64,000 nucleotides of DNA. Origin: an uncultured Lachnospiraceae bacterium. Lineage in GTDB: Bacteria; Bacillota; Clostridia; Lachnospirales; Lachnospiraceae. The notes under the pieces are model-generated. The model did no database searches. It saw nothing but the letters and a program-made list of their open reading frames with translations, and was not told the origin of the DNA. Made by a program: the position numbers and the translations under genes. Each line of letters opens with the position of its first letter. The stretch's first letter is position 1. Below are positions 8,403 through 17,059 of this stretch, piece by piece. The DNA lies in NCBI GenBank assembly GCA_910576895.1, contig CAJTJZ010000006.1, positions 24,294-88,293 of the forward strand. Reading direction: 5' to 3'.

Positions 8403-9914
8403 TTACGCAGCAGAAAGAGGTGTCACTTTGTACCTTGCATCCAAATGGATACAGATTCCTATTAACATAGTAAAGAAGGAGAAATGGTCTCTGCCTCGTA
8501 TTTTTAAATGTTGTAAACAGTAGTCATTAAGAATACGGTTATTCATCCGTTCACAGGCAGTCCGTTCGCTGTAGAGTTTCTTGTATTGTTCAGAATCTCT
8601 TGGAATGCGGGGATGAAATCGCAGGTCAGCATGGTTTTTTATGTAGACAGTACGTCCATAGTTTCCAGGAGAGCATTCCTGTGCGTGAGGGCAGGAAGCA
8701 ATTCTTCCACATTTGAGAGGACAGCGATATTTGTGTGCATCTTTGACCGGATCGTTTCCCCAGGGACACATCTTGTGTCCTGCTTTGCAAAGGGGATGTC
8801 CTGTGTTATCAAAAGTAATATCTTTGGGAGCATGTTCCGAAGAGACTGCCCTGGCGTTGATGTCAATCAGAGCGTTGATATCCCAATGTTCCAGTAATTC
8901 ATAGGTAGGAAGATTGTCGTGGGCAGAGTCGAGGCAAAGATTGTTTGGAGTGAGTCCGGCACCATGCCGCCCAAAGTCGTCGATAGCATAAAGAAAGTTT
9001 TTACTGTCATGACGGTTGGCATCGGTAAATTTTATAAGGAGTGGGAGTTCGATTTTTAAGCTTCCATTGCGATAACATAATAGATATAAAGTGTGTCCAA
9101 AAAACCAAGTGTTGTTATCACTGTCCCAACCCCAGTGGGCATCGGGGTCAGAATAATGGCGATGACAACTTTTTCGGAAAGGGCAGGAAGGAACACAAGT
9201 GGCAAGGTGTTTCCCATAAGGGGAGGCATGGGAGACTACAGAAGTGCCATCCCCAGACAGCGTAAGATTTTTGGTATCAATGAGTCCAAAGGATACGGAA
9301 GGAAGAACAGCAAGTAGAGTAAAGATAGTTTGCAATGCAGTTTCTGGATGTTCAGAGGTAGGACGACCAGAAAGGATATCTTTTACAATATCTTTACAGG
9401 TAATGGCGGTATCGTTATCCTGCAATTTGCGATCCATACCAATCACTTTTTCTGGCTTTGTTGTGTTCTTGCCAGCAGGAAGAAGAAAATGGCGGGAATA
9501 ACGATTTCTGGAAGTCAGCCAGAAACGGTTCATAAAATCATAATAAGAACCAAGAGGAGGCAGTTCCTCTTTACAGGTACAACCAGTCAAAACGATAAGA
9601 GAAACCGAGTTAGGGAGGGTTTCTCTGACCCATGTAGTCAGACTGGTTTTTGCAGAAGTTTTATTAAAAAGCAGGACAAACAGGATCATAGAACGCAAAA
9701 TCTGAGCCTGGTTTTTCGCAGGGCGACCAAAAGCAGAGTAAAAGGAAGAAAGATAGTCTGTAATCGTATCAAGATTTAAGCTGAGAAGTTTTTGATGCTC
9801 TTTCTGATAAGTATCAAAAGCATACTTTGTGTAGTTGCGAGAAAGTTTGCGTCCAACAGTAGTAACTAAGGTTCGATACTCGTCATGGCTTTGCCACAGT
9901 TCGGGTTGGAACAT
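8403..9914 (-). CDS. DDE transposase (IS4/IS1182-like)
   Basis: About 503 residues. Likely catalytic acids lie in LSGDGTSV (D), LCLDSAHDN (D) and SERTACERMNNR (E), and a Cys/His-rich insert (CPFRKSCHRH, then CPWG, CPLKCGRIASCPHAQEC) lies between them, as in several transposases with a zinc-binding insert. The start is placed at ATG 9914, 9 nt after a perfect AGGAGGT on the minus strand; the frame is open 16 codons further up but without an SD. It appears intact, so the element may be active. Composition differs sharply from neighbouring genes. Confidence 0.9.
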   Translation of the reverse strand: MFQPELWQSHDEYRTLVTTVGRKLSRNYTKYAFDTYQKEHQKLLSLNLDTITDYLSSFYSAFGRPAKNQAQILRSMILFVLLFNKTSAKTSLTTWVRETLPNSVSLIVLTGCTCKEELPPLGSYYDFMNRFWLTSRNRYSRHFLLPAGKNTTKPEKVIGMDRKLQDNDTAITCKDIVKDILSGRPTSEHPETALQTIFTLLAVLPSVSFGLIDTKNLTLSGDGTSVVSHASPYGKHLATCVPSCPFRKSCHRHYSDPDAHWGWDSDNNTWFFGHTLYLLCYRNGSLKIELPLLIKFTDANRHDSKNFLYAIDDFGRHGAGLTPNNLCLDSAHDNLPTYELLEHWDINALIDINARAVSSEHAPKDITFDNTGHPLCKAGHKMCPWGNDPVKDAHKYRCPLKCGRIASCPHAQECSPGNYGRTVYIKNHADLRFHPRIPRDSEQYKKLYSERTACERMNNRILNDYCLQHLKIRGRDHFSFFTMLIGICIHLDARYKVTPLSAA

Positions 9915-10110
9915 AAAAAAGACCTCCTTTTTTGTGTTTTGAGATGTGAGAGTTTCTTTCACAAAAAAGGGGGCAAATGGAAAGATTTGTCAAGTTGTTT
10001 TTGAAAAAAAGTTCTTTTTTCAGACAAAAAATATAAAAATGTTACAGAAAAATAGAGGTGAAAATGAAATTTTGGAAAGGAGAATATCCAGTAATAGAAA
10101 GGGTTTCGAG

Positions 10111-10125
10111 TTTCCGAGAGCACAC
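10111..10125. repeat. Right terminal inverted repeat of the IS
   Basis: TTTCCGAGAGCACAC mirrors the left end and is followed directly by the second TAAGAT copy. Confidence 0.85.
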
Positions 10126-10153
10126 TAAGATATAAGATAGGTGGAGACATTTT

Positions 10154-10582
10154 ATGCAAATTTCAAGTAGATTTACAATTGCGATTCATGTACTTATATG
10201 TATTGAAACATTTCAAGATGATTATAAAGTAACAAGTGATTTTTTGGCATCAAGTGTAAATGTAAATCCGGTTGTAATACGAAGATTGTTACAACAATTA
10301 AAAAAAGCTGGAATTGTAAGTGTAATACGGGGAAGTGGAGGAACAAAGATAGAAAAACCTTTAAATGAAATTACATTACTTGATATTTATTATGCAGTAG
10401 AGTGTGTAGAAGAAGGGGAATTGTTTCATTTTCATGAAAATCCAAGCAAACTTTGCCCTGTAGGGAAAAATATTCATTCTATTTTAGATAAAAGGCTTGA
10501 AAAAATTCAAAAAGCAATGGAACAAGAAATGAAATCAGTAACAATACAAGATATTATAAATGATACAAAAAAATTATTGTAA
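10154..10582 (+). CDS. Rrf2-family transcriptional regulator
   Basis: The 142-residue protein starts MQISSRFTIAIHVL, the typical Rrf2 winged-helix N-terminus, with the recognition region SSVNVNPVVIRRLLQQL and a wing GSGGTKI. The three closely spaced Cys that bind Fe-S in IscR or NsrR are absent (only scattered Cys such as VECV and KLCPVG), so it resembles the YwnA/CymR-like group. The SD GGTGGA precedes ATG. The insertion sequence ends 28 nt upstream, so its native promoter, or read-through from hydG, has been cut. It probably controls the cupin gene that follows from its own promoter. Confidence 0.88.
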   Translation: MQISSRFTIAIHVLICIETFQDDYKVTSDFLASSVNVNPVVIRRLLQQLKKAGIVSVIRGSGGTKIEKPLNEITLLDIYYAVECVEEGELFHFHENPSKLCPVGKNIHSILDKRLEKIQKAMEQEMKSVTIQDIINDTKKLL

Positions 10583-10632
10583 ATCCTATAAAAAATAACT
10601 TAAAAAAATGGATAAAAAATCCGATATAACTA

Positions 10633-10661
10633 TTGACATTACAACCAATTCGTGATATTAT
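10633..10661 (+). promoter_or_regulatory. Promoter of the cupin gene
   Basis: A perfect -35 TTGACA (10633-10638) and a -10 TATTAT (10656-10661) are separated by 17 nt. The Rrf2 gene just upstream makes regulation here plausible. Confidence 0.75.
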
Positions 10662-10710
10662 CATAGATGTATCAATGATGATTACAACAAAAAATATTGG
10701 AGGTAATGAT

Positions 10711-11061
10711 ATGGCAAATTATAGTAAAGTAAGCGTAGCAAAAGATGCAAGAACAGAACTTCATGACAAACTTTCTTTAACAGGAGCAGAAATTAGTATT
10801 AACAATCTTCCAGCAGGAGCAAGTGTACCTTTTGTTCACGCACATAAAAATAATGAAGAAATTTATACAATTCTTTCTGGAAAAGGGAAAGTTGTGATTG
10901 ATGGAGAAACAGTAGAACTTACAGTTGGTGATTGGATTCGTATTTCTCCAGCAGCAAAACGTCAATTTTTTGCAGCAGAAGATGATGGTATTAGTTTTAT
11001 TTGTATTCAGGTAAAAGAAAATTCTTTAGAGGGATATACAGGAGATGATGCGATTATGTAA
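10711..11061 (+). CDS. Cupin-domain protein
   Basis: About 116 residues forming a single cupin barrel: PFVHAHKNNEEIYTILSGKGKVVIDGE is the first cupin motif (H, H, E), and GDWIRISPAAKRQFFA is the second, where the usual His is replaced. The start is ATG 10711 after TTGGAGGT; an upstream TTG in frame lies inside the -35 box and is not used. Such small cupins sit beside Rrf2/YwnA-type regulators and are usually uncharacterised or redox- or stress-related. Its own promoter and a strong terminator make it monocistronic. Confidence 0.85.
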   Translation: MANYSKVSVAKDARTELHDKLSLTGAEISINNLPAGASVPFVHAHKNNEEIYTILSGKGKVVIDGETVELTVGDWIRISPAAKRQFFAAEDDGISFICIQVKENSLEGYTGDDAIM

Positions 11062-11085
11062 TAATAATCTGCATAATTTTATTTG

Positions 11086-11120
11086 GCTGTTCAAGGATTA
11101 CTTGAACAGCTATTTTTTTT
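11086..11120 (+). terminator. Rho-independent terminator after cupin gene
   Basis: GCTGTTCAAG pairs perfectly with CTTGAACAGC around a 5-nt loop, followed by a run of T. Confidence 0.92.
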
Positions 11121-11164
11121 ATAAAAATTATGGCAAAAAAACGTCATTTTTTTTAAAAAATCTC

Positions 11165-11192
11165 TTGAAAAATGTCAAAAATATGATATACT
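11165..11192 (+). promoter_or_regulatory. Promoter of the SleB-like gene
   Basis: TTGAAA (11165-11170) and TATACT (11187-11192) are 16 nt apart, about 80 nt before the start codon. Confidence 0.6.
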
Positions 11193-11274
11193 TGTTACAT
11201 AAATATTACATATTTTAAATATATATGTAATAAATTTCCAAAAATTTCCTATTAAATTAAGAAAGGATAGCGTG

Positions 11275-11835
11275 ATGAGCAAAAAAAGACGATTATTATA
11301 TATTCTTATTATTTCTTTATTGATGATTACAATTCATATAGAAACTGTATCCGCTTTTGAAAAAGATGATATATCTATATCTGTAATAAAGACAGTTGTA
11401 AGACCTTCCAGAAAGGTACAAGCTGTAAAATCAAAACATTATAATAAGAAAAATATTAGGCTTTTGGCTTCTATTATTTATTGTGAAGCGGGGAATCAAC
11501 CTTATAGCGGAAAGCTTGCAGTAGCCATTGTTGTTATGAATCGTGTTCGTTCTTCTGCATATCCCAATACAGTAAGTCAAGTTATTTATCAAAAATCACA
11601 ATTTGGGCCTGCTAGTTCAGGGCTTTTAAAAAAGACAATAAAAAATTATAAGTCAGGTGGGTTTACTACAAGAGATAAGAAGCAATGTATTCGTGCAGCA
11701 AAGGAAGCATTAAAAGGTACAAAAAGTATTAAAGTAAAGAATAAGCGAAAAGTATTTTCAAGCTATTATGGATTTAATAATGTAAAGCCTTCTTGTTCTT
11801 TTTATAAATTAGGCGGTCATTATTTTAGAAAATAA
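11275..11835 (+). CDS. SleB-like cell wall hydrolase
   Basis: About 186 residues. An N-terminal hydrophobic segment (residues about 7-28) serves as signal or anchor. The C-terminal domain, LLASIIYCEAGNQPYSGKLAVA then VVMNRVRSS and VIYQKSQFGP, is the SleB/CwlJ hydrolase_2 fold, with the catalytic Glu in YCEAGNQ. These enzymes cleave peptidoglycan during spore germination or vegetative wall turnover. The start at ATG 11275 is preferred over GTG 11272 because of its spacing from GAAAGGA. The gene has its own promoter and terminator. Whether it acts on spore cortex cannot be told from the sequence. Confidence 0.85.
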   Translation: MSKKRRLLYILIISLLMITIHIETVSAFEKDDISISVIKTVVRPSRKVQAVKSKHYNKKNIRLLASIIYCEAGNQPYSGKLAVAIVVMNRVRSSAYPNTVSQVIYQKSQFGPASSGLLKKTIKNYKSGGFTTRDKKQCIRAAKEALKGTKSIKVKNKRKVFSSYYGFNNVKPSCSFYKLGGHYFRK

Positions 11836-11852
11836 TCGAAAGAATGAATGAA

Positions 11853-11884
11853 AAAGAGGCAGATTGAAAAATCGCCTCTTTTCT
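11853..11884 (+). terminator. Terminator after SleB-like gene
   Basis: AAGAGGC-GATT pairs with AATCGCCTCTT with one bulged base and runs into TTTTCTT. Confidence 0.8.
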
Positions 11885-11983
11885 TATGAGGAAAAATGTG
11901 GTATGATTTAAAATGGCTAATAAATAGAAATACACTTGTGAATATAAGACAGCCAGAGAAATTTGTTCTGAGGAGGATGAAAC

Positions 11984-13705
11984 GTGGAAAAGGAGATAAA
12001 CAAAGATTGTCAGGAAAAGGAAATAGAACATGGAGATTGTGAAGAAAAAAAGACAGTTTCCAGAAATTTTATTGAGCAGATTATTGATAAAGATATTGCG
12101 GAAAATGGTTGTACAAAAGTAATTACACGTTTTCCGCCAGAGCCAAATGGATATCTGCATATTGGACATGCGAAATCTATATTATTAAACTATGGATTGG
12201 CAAAAGAATATGGTGGAGAATTTAATCTTCGTTTTGATGATACAAATCCCACAAAAGAGAAAGAGGAATTTGTTGATTCGATTAAGGAAGATGTAGAATG
12301 GCTTGGAGGAAACTTTGAAGACCGATTGTTTTTTGCATCTGATTATTTTGAGCAAATGTATGAATTGGCAGTAAAGCTGATTAAAAAAGGAAAAGCCTAT
12401 GTTTGTGACTTATCAGCAGAAGAAATAAGAGAATATCGTGGTACTTTAACAGAATCTGGAAAAAATAGCCCTTATCGGGAACGCAGTATTGAGGAAAATC
12501 TTGCGTTATTTCAAGATATGAAAAATGGAAAATTTGAGGATGGAAGTAAAGTATTACGTGCAAAAATTGATATGTCAAGTCCTAATATCAATATGCGAGA
12601 TCCTGTAATTTATCGGGTAGCACATTTAGAACATCATAGAACAGGAAATACTTGGTGTATTTATCCTATGTATGATTTTGCACATCCAGTAGAAGATGCG
12701 ATTGAAGGAGTTACGCATTCTATTTGTACCTTAGAATTTGAAGATCATCGTCCTCTATATGACTGGGTTGTAAAGGAATTGGAATTTGAACATACACCAA
12801 AACAAATTGAATTTGCAAAATTATATTTAACAAATGTAGTAACAGGAAAGCGTTATATTAAAAAATTGGTAGAAGATCATATTGTAGATGGATGGGATGA
12901 TCCAAGGCTAGTAAGCCTTGCAGCATTACGCAGACGTGGATTTACACCACAGGCAATTCAAATGTTTATAGAACTTTGTGGTGTTTCTAAAAGTGACAGT
13001 TCCGTTGATTATGCTATGCTGGAATATTGTATTCGAGAAGATTTAAAGTTTAAGAAAAAACGTATTATGGCTGTACTTGATCCAATTAAGCTTATTATTA
13101 CAAATTATCCATCTGATCAGATAGAATATTTAGAAGCGGCGAATAATCAGGAAAATGAAGAACTTGGTAGTAGACAGATTCCTTTTAGTCGTGAATTATA
13201 TATAGAACGTGATGATTTTAAAATTGATCCTCCAAAGAAATATTTTCGATTATATCCGGGAAATGAGGTACGACTCATGAATGCTTATTTTGTAAAGTGT
13301 GAGTCTTATGTAACAGATCAGGATGGGAATGTAACAGAAATCTATTGTACTTATGATAAAGAAACAAAAAGTGGAAGTGGTTTTACAGGACGTAAAGTAA
13401 AGGGAACGATTCATTGGGTAAATGCACAGACAGCCATAGAAGCAGAAGTTCGTTTATATGAAAATTTAGTTGATGAGGAAAAAGGTGTTTATAATGAAGA
13501 TGGAAGTATTAACTTAAATCCAAATTCTTTAACAATATTAAAGCATTGTTATATAGAACCTTCTGTTGCAGATGCTAAGGCATATGATAGTTTTCAGTTT
13601 TTACGAAATGGATATTTTTGTGTTGATGCAAAGGATTCTTCAGAAGAACATAGGATATTTAATCGAATTGTATCATTAAAGAGTTCTTATAAACCTGAAA
13701 AATAA
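11984..13705 (+). CDS. glnS: Glutaminyl-tRNA synthetase
   Basis: The 573-residue class I synthetase has PPEPNGYLHIGHAKS (HIGH motif, H59), a GlnRS core with VEDAIEGVTHSICTLEFEDHR, and a C-terminal anticodon-binding beta-barrel region. In place of the usual MSKR of the KMSKS loop it has NVVTGKRYIKKL before GWDDPRL. The Lys-Arg pair is kept, and this may be a lineage variant. GlnRS charges tRNA-Gln directly, so this organism need not rely solely on the amidotransferase route. Start GTG 11984 follows a perfect AGGAGG. About 20 extra residues precede the core. Confidence 0.95.
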   Translation: MEKEINKDCQEKEIEHGDCEEKKTVSRNFIEQIIDKDIAENGCTKVITRFPPEPNGYLHIGHAKSILLNYGLAKEYGGEFNLRFDDTNPTKEKEEFVDSIKEDVEWLGGNFEDRLFFASDYFEQMYELAVKLIKKGKAYVCDLSAEEIREYRGTLTESGKNSPYRERSIEENLALFQDMKNGKFEDGSKVLRAKIDMSSPNINMRDPVIYRVAHLEHHRTGNTWCIYPMYDFAHPVEDAIEGVTHSICTLEFEDHRPLYDWVVKELEFEHTPKQIEFAKLYLTNVVTGKRYIKKLVEDHIVDGWDDPRLVSLAALRRRGFTPQAIQMFIELCGVSKSDSSVDYAMLEYCIREDLKFKKKRIMAVLDPIKLIITNYPSDQIEYLEAANNQENEELGSRQIPFSRELYIERDDFKIDPPKKYFRLYPGNEVRLMNAYFVKCESYVTDQDGNVTEIYCTYDKETKSGSGFTGRKVKGTIHWVNAQTAIEAEVRLYENLVDEEKGVYNEDGSINLNPNSLTILKHCYIEPSVADAKAYDSFQFLRNGYFCVDAKDSSEEHRIFNRIVSLKSSYKPEK

Positions 13706-13780
13706 AGAAAGGTATTTATTATATATTATAGTATAAAAAAGTGAAAAAAGTATGGATAATAAATAGATTGGAGGAGAATG

Positions 13781-14674
13781 ATGGGAATTTTTTCAGGATT
13801 GGAGTCATTGGGACTTGGAAATATGAAAAATACAAGTGTTTATGTGGAAGATGAACAGAAAAAACAGGAAAGGGAATTGGTAGTAAGAAGAGCAGAAAAA
13901 CATCAGATTACAGAGGAAGATTGTGTTTTTGAAAAAAAGATACGATGTCCTGTTTGTGATGAAGAATTTAAAACAAAAATGGTAAAGACAGGACGGGCAA
14001 AATTGATTGGTCAAGATACAGATTTACGTCCAAAGTATCAAGGAGTTGATTCCTTAAAATATGATGCAATTCTTTGTCCTTATTGTGGATATGCTGCCTT
14101 AAATCGATTTTTTAACTATATGACAAGTGCACAGGCAAAATGGATACAAGAACAGATAAGTTCTAGTTTTCGTGGTGTTGAACAGAGCGATCGACCGATT
14201 TATACTTATGATGAAGCCATTATGCGACATAAACTTGCATTATTAAGCACGGTAGTAAAAAAATCAAAAGCAAGTGAACGTGCTTATGTTTGTTTAAAAT
14301 TAGCATGGTTATCTCGTGGAAAGGCAGAAACTTTGCCAGAAGATACTCCTGATTTTGCTCATGTAAAAGAGATTCTCTATAAGGATGAAATGGAAGATTT
14401 AAAAAATGCCTATGAGGGTTTTGCAACAGCATTTTCAAAGGAAAATTTTCCAATTTGTGGTATGGATGAACTTACAGTATCTTATCTTTTAGCTGATTTA
14501 GCAAGACAGCTTGGAGAATATAAAGAGGCAAAAAAATATATTTCTAGAGTACTGACATCTAGAGAATCCAATGAGCGTATTAAATCAAAAGCACGTACAT
14601 TAAAGGATAAAATTACAGAAGATGAAATGGCAGCAGAACAGGCAGCCGCTATAAAAAGAGCAAGCGAAAAATAA
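13781..14674 (+). CDS. DUF2225-family protein with two CxxC zinc ribbons
   Basis: About 297 residues. The N-terminal part holds CPVCDEEF and, some 45 residues on, LCPYCGYAAL, a four-Cys zinc-ribbon-like pair typical of DUF2225. The C-terminal half is helical and TPR-like (ADLARQLGEYKEAKKYISRVL). The function is unknown; the family is common in Firmicutes. ATG 13781 is favoured over ATG 13778 because it is 6 nt from GGAGG. It follows glnS by about 75 nt and may share its transcript. Confidence 0.82.
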   Translation: MGIFSGLESLGLGNMKNTSVYVEDEQKKQERELVVRRAEKHQITEEDCVFEKKIRCPVCDEEFKTKMVKTGRAKLIGQDTDLRPKYQGVDSLKYDAILCPYCGYAALNRFFNYMTSAQAKWIQEQISSSFRGVEQSDRPIYTYDEAIMRHKLALLSTVVKKSKASERAYVCLKLAWLSRGKAETLPEDTPDFAHVKEILYKDEMEDLKNAYEGFATAFSKENFPICGMDELTVSYLLADLARQLGEYKEAKKYISRVLTSRESNERIKSKARTLKDKITEDEMAAEQAAAIKRASEK

Positions 14675-14688
14675 AAGAAAAAATGTTA

Positions 14689-15297
14689 TTATTTTGATTT
14701 AAAGTTTCGTGCAATTACAGAAAAAATAACACCGGCGATTGTGGATATGGAAGTAGCTATAATTGCCGGTACAATAATAGAAGATGGATTTGCACTTCCA
14801 TATTCTGTTCGATATGCAATAATATTGACAGGAATAAGCTGTAAAGAAGAAATATTAATAATTAAAAAAGTACACATATCGGTGCTTGCAGTATGAATTT
14901 GTTCTTCTTTTCCTTGTTTGCATTGCTCTTTGCGGATATAAAAAAGTTCTTTCATTGCCTTTAGCCCAACAGGAGTCGCTGCCCATCCAAGCCCAAGTAG
15001 ATTTGCAATCATATTGCTGGCAATATATTCATTTGCGGCATGACCTGTTGGAACTCCGGGAAATAAGAAATGAATGACAGGCATTAATTTTTTTGTCATA
15101 CCAGTAATCATACCTGATTTTTTTGCAATTTCCATAAGCCCTGTCCATAAAGACATAACCCCTAACATAGTAATACAAAGATCAACGGCTTCCTTTGCTG
15201 CTTCTAAAGAGCCATTTCCAGTTGCTGCCATTTGATTTGTAACAATACCAATGATAATGCCAAGGATAATCATAATGCCCCATAAAAGATTTAACAT
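14689..15297 (-). CDS. SpmA-like spore maturation / nucleoside-recognition membrane protein
   Basis: The 202-residue protein has about five hydrophobic segments and the Gate/nucleoside-recognition signature: GVMSLWTGLMEIAKKSGM, FPGVPTGHAANEYIASNMIANLLGLGWAATPVGLKAM. This matches SpmA, which with SpmB helps dehydrate the spore core. No spmB gene follows within the window, unlike the usual spmAB pair, so the role is less certain. The 3' end faces the DUF2225 gene only 14 bases away. Confidence 0.8.
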   Translation of the reverse strand: MLNLLWGIMIILGIIIGIVTNQMAATGNGSLEAAKEAVDLCITMLGVMSLWTGLMEIAKKSGMITGMTKKLMPVIHFLFPGVPTGHAANEYIASNMIANLLGLGWAATPVGLKAMKELFYIRKEQCKQGKEEQIHTASTDMCTFLIINISSLQLIPVNIIAYRTEYGSANPSSIIVPAIIATSISTIAGVIFSVIARNFKSK

Positions 15298-15488
15298 AAT
15301 AGACTTCTTTCTTGCTTTATTAAAGACAATAATTTGCTATTTGTTATTTTAATATATGTAGCAAGCTTCTTTTTTATTTCTCTTTTTCTTATTATAAAAA
15401 TTTTTTCAAAATTTCTATAATACAGTATAATAAGGAGAATTAAGAATAAACTTTTTAAATATAAGATGAAAAATGGGAGGAATTGTAT

Positions 15489-16016
15489 ATGAATTTGATT
15501 AGAGATGAATTAACCGATCAATTTATGTTTACATATCATCATTATGAAAAATATCCAGAATTATATAAAGGTGGAAAAGAAGATAACGTAAGTACGCTAG
15601 CATTTGATTTGATTTTGTATTCTTTTGAGAAAAAGACAACAAGAGATTTGGCCATTCGAGAATATTATGAAAAAATGCAATATGATAGAATTTTAACCTT
15701 AATATGGGTAAAATCAGATTGTCATACAATTAAAGAAGCATTTGATATTATGAGAAATTTGTTGATTGTAACAAGAATTGTAGTAGAATATCGTATGGAA
15801 ACAGAAAAAAAACAGAAGTCAAAAGAACTTCATGATCGGATTTTAGTAGAAGATACTATGCTCAATCTTTTAGGAAAAGAAAGAATCTTATTTCGTCAGC
15901 CAACATTAATTACATTGGATGGATATGGAATGTATCTTGATTTATTGCGGTTTTTACCAAATGTTACAGAGGAAAAAGTAATCAAATATATTAAAGATCA
16001 TGGGGGAGTTGCATAA
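15489..16016 (+). CDS. Hypothetical helical protein
   Basis: About 175 residues, soluble, with strong amphipathic helix tendency and no signal peptide. I recognise no family. Notable stretches are YHHYEKYPELYKGG near the N-terminus and LLRFLPNVTEEKVIKYI at the C-terminus. The start is ATG 15489, 8 nt after GGGAGG; a TTG two codons upstream abuts the SD. It stands alone, with about 190 bp of A+T-rich upstream DNA and a strong terminator after it. Confidence 0.7.
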   Translation: MNLIRDELTDQFMFTYHHYEKYPELYKGGKEDNVSTLAFDLILYSFEKKTTRDLAIREYYEKMQYDRILTLIWVKSDCHTIKEAFDIMRNLLIVTRIVVEYRMETEKKQKSKELHDRILVEDTMLNLLGKERILFRQPTLITLDGYGMYLDLLRFLPNVTEEKVIKYIKDHGGVA

Positions 16017-16028
16017 AATTTATGGTAT

Positions 16029-16090
16029 GCGAACAAGCCTATGATAAATAAAAATTAAAAAAATTAGAAGGCTTGCTCGCTTTGCTTTTT
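16029..16090 (+). terminator. Terminator after hypothetical gene
   Basis: GCGAACAAGCCT (16029-16040) pairs with AGGCTTGCTCGC (16069-16080) with one mismatch, followed by T-rich sequence. Confidence 0.7.
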
Positions 16091-16118
16091 GTCTAATTAG
16101 GCATGATTTTATTTTTTA

Positions 16119-16967
16119 TTATGATTTTTTTTCATGTTGTCGTCCTTCTACATCAATTGTATATTCTCCTTTGTAAATTAATTGAGAAATAGGAACAATT
16201 TCGTAGCCTTTTTCTTTTAATTTTGTAATTAAAGAATCTAGTGCTTGTGCTGTATATTTTGCACCATTGTGGCAAAGAATAATAGAACCACTGCCAAGAT
16301 GCTTATGTTCTGTTACTGTTTGAATAATAGAATCAACGCCATAATCTTTCCAGTCAAGAGAATCAACATCCCATTGAATTGGATAATAATTGATTTCTTT
16401 TACTGCTTGAATTAAAGTATTATTATAATCTCCATAAGGCGGACGAAATAACATCATGTCCGTTCCCGTAAGTTCTTTTACTTTATTATGTACAGACATC
16501 AGTTCTTCTTGACATTCTTCTTTTGAAAGCTGTGACATTTGTTTATGATTTTCACTGTGATTTCCAAGATCATGACCAGCGGCAGCAATTGCCTTTACAT
16601 CATCAGGATAACTTTCCACCCATCCGCCTGTCATAAAAAAGGTAACATGAACATCATGAGATGCAAGGATATCTAAAATATTTTGTGTATCTTCATTCCC
16701 CCATGCAGCATCAAAGGAAAGACCAACTTTATTATCAGATCTATCTACACAGTAAATAGGAAGTTCCTTTCCATTTGGACTGCTTGTAAGAGTAACATTA
16801 TCTTGAAGAACATAAATAGCACCAGCCATAAGAAGTACAAAACTTAAAGAAAATAGTCCAGTGCGAATAAAATCTTTTATTCCGCTTCGTTCTGTATTTA
16901 AAAATTGAATTTCGTCTTGTGGAGGTTTGTTCTTTTTCTTTACTTTTTTTAGAACATTTTTTTTCAT
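16119..16967 (-). CDS. Polysaccharide deacetylase, PdaB-like
   Basis: The 282-residue protein has one N-terminal transmembrane segment (about residues 36-55) and a NodB/CE4 domain. The motifs are GLSFDAAWGNEDT (motif 1, as in PdaB where FD-x-x-WG replaces TFDD), HDLGNHSENH (metal-binding HSxxH), and FRPPYGDYN. It is predicted to be anchored with the domain outside the membrane (or facing the forespore wall). PdaB is needed for spore cortex stability in Bacillus. This gene is monocistronic and faces the hypothetical gene end-on. Confidence 0.87.
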   Translation of the reverse strand: MKKNVLKKVKKKNKPPQDEIQFLNTERSGIKDFIRTGLFSLSFVLLMAGAIYVLQDNVTLTSSPNGKELPIYCVDRSDNKVGLSFDAAWGNEDTQNILDILASHDVHVTFFMTGGWVESYPDDVKAIAAAGHDLGNHSENHKQMSQLSKEECQEELMSVHNKVKELTGTDMMLFRPPYGDYNNTLIQAVKEINYYPIQWDVDSLDWKDYGVDSIIQTVTEHKHLGSGSIILCHNGAKYTAQALDSLITKLKEKGYEIVPISQLIYKGEYTIDVEGRQHEKKS

Positions 16968-17059
16968 TGCTACCTCAGAAAAATATAATCTTATGATTAT
17001 TTATATGCAGCAAATTAGAAAGTGTGAATAAAATTTTTGAAAGGATAGGTAAAATCACA

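Larger units (their letters stand above)
8192..10125 (-). mobile_element. Complete DDE insertion sequence (1,934 bp)
   Basis: The ends are imperfect 15-bp inverted repeats, GAGTACTCTCGGAAA at 8192-8206 and TTTCCGAGAGCACAC at 10111-10125 (two mismatches). They are flanked by a perfect 6-bp direct repeat, TAAGAT, at 8186-8191 and 10126-10131, which marks the target duplication. The single transposase gene is on the minus strand. Base composition is clearly more G+C-rich than the neighbours, a sign of transfer. The element lies 9 bases after the hydG stop and 28 bases before the Rrf2 start. Family is uncertain (IS4/IS1182-like). Confidence 0.85.

Noticed and set aside
9330..9779. 149-codon plus-strand frame
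   Set aside because: Antisense to the transposase, whose protein has clear motifs and an SD; no SD or family for the antisense product.
10633..10710. N-terminal extension of the cupin protein from TTG 10633
   Set aside because: That TTG is part of the -35 promoter box, and GGAGGT sits before ATG 10711.
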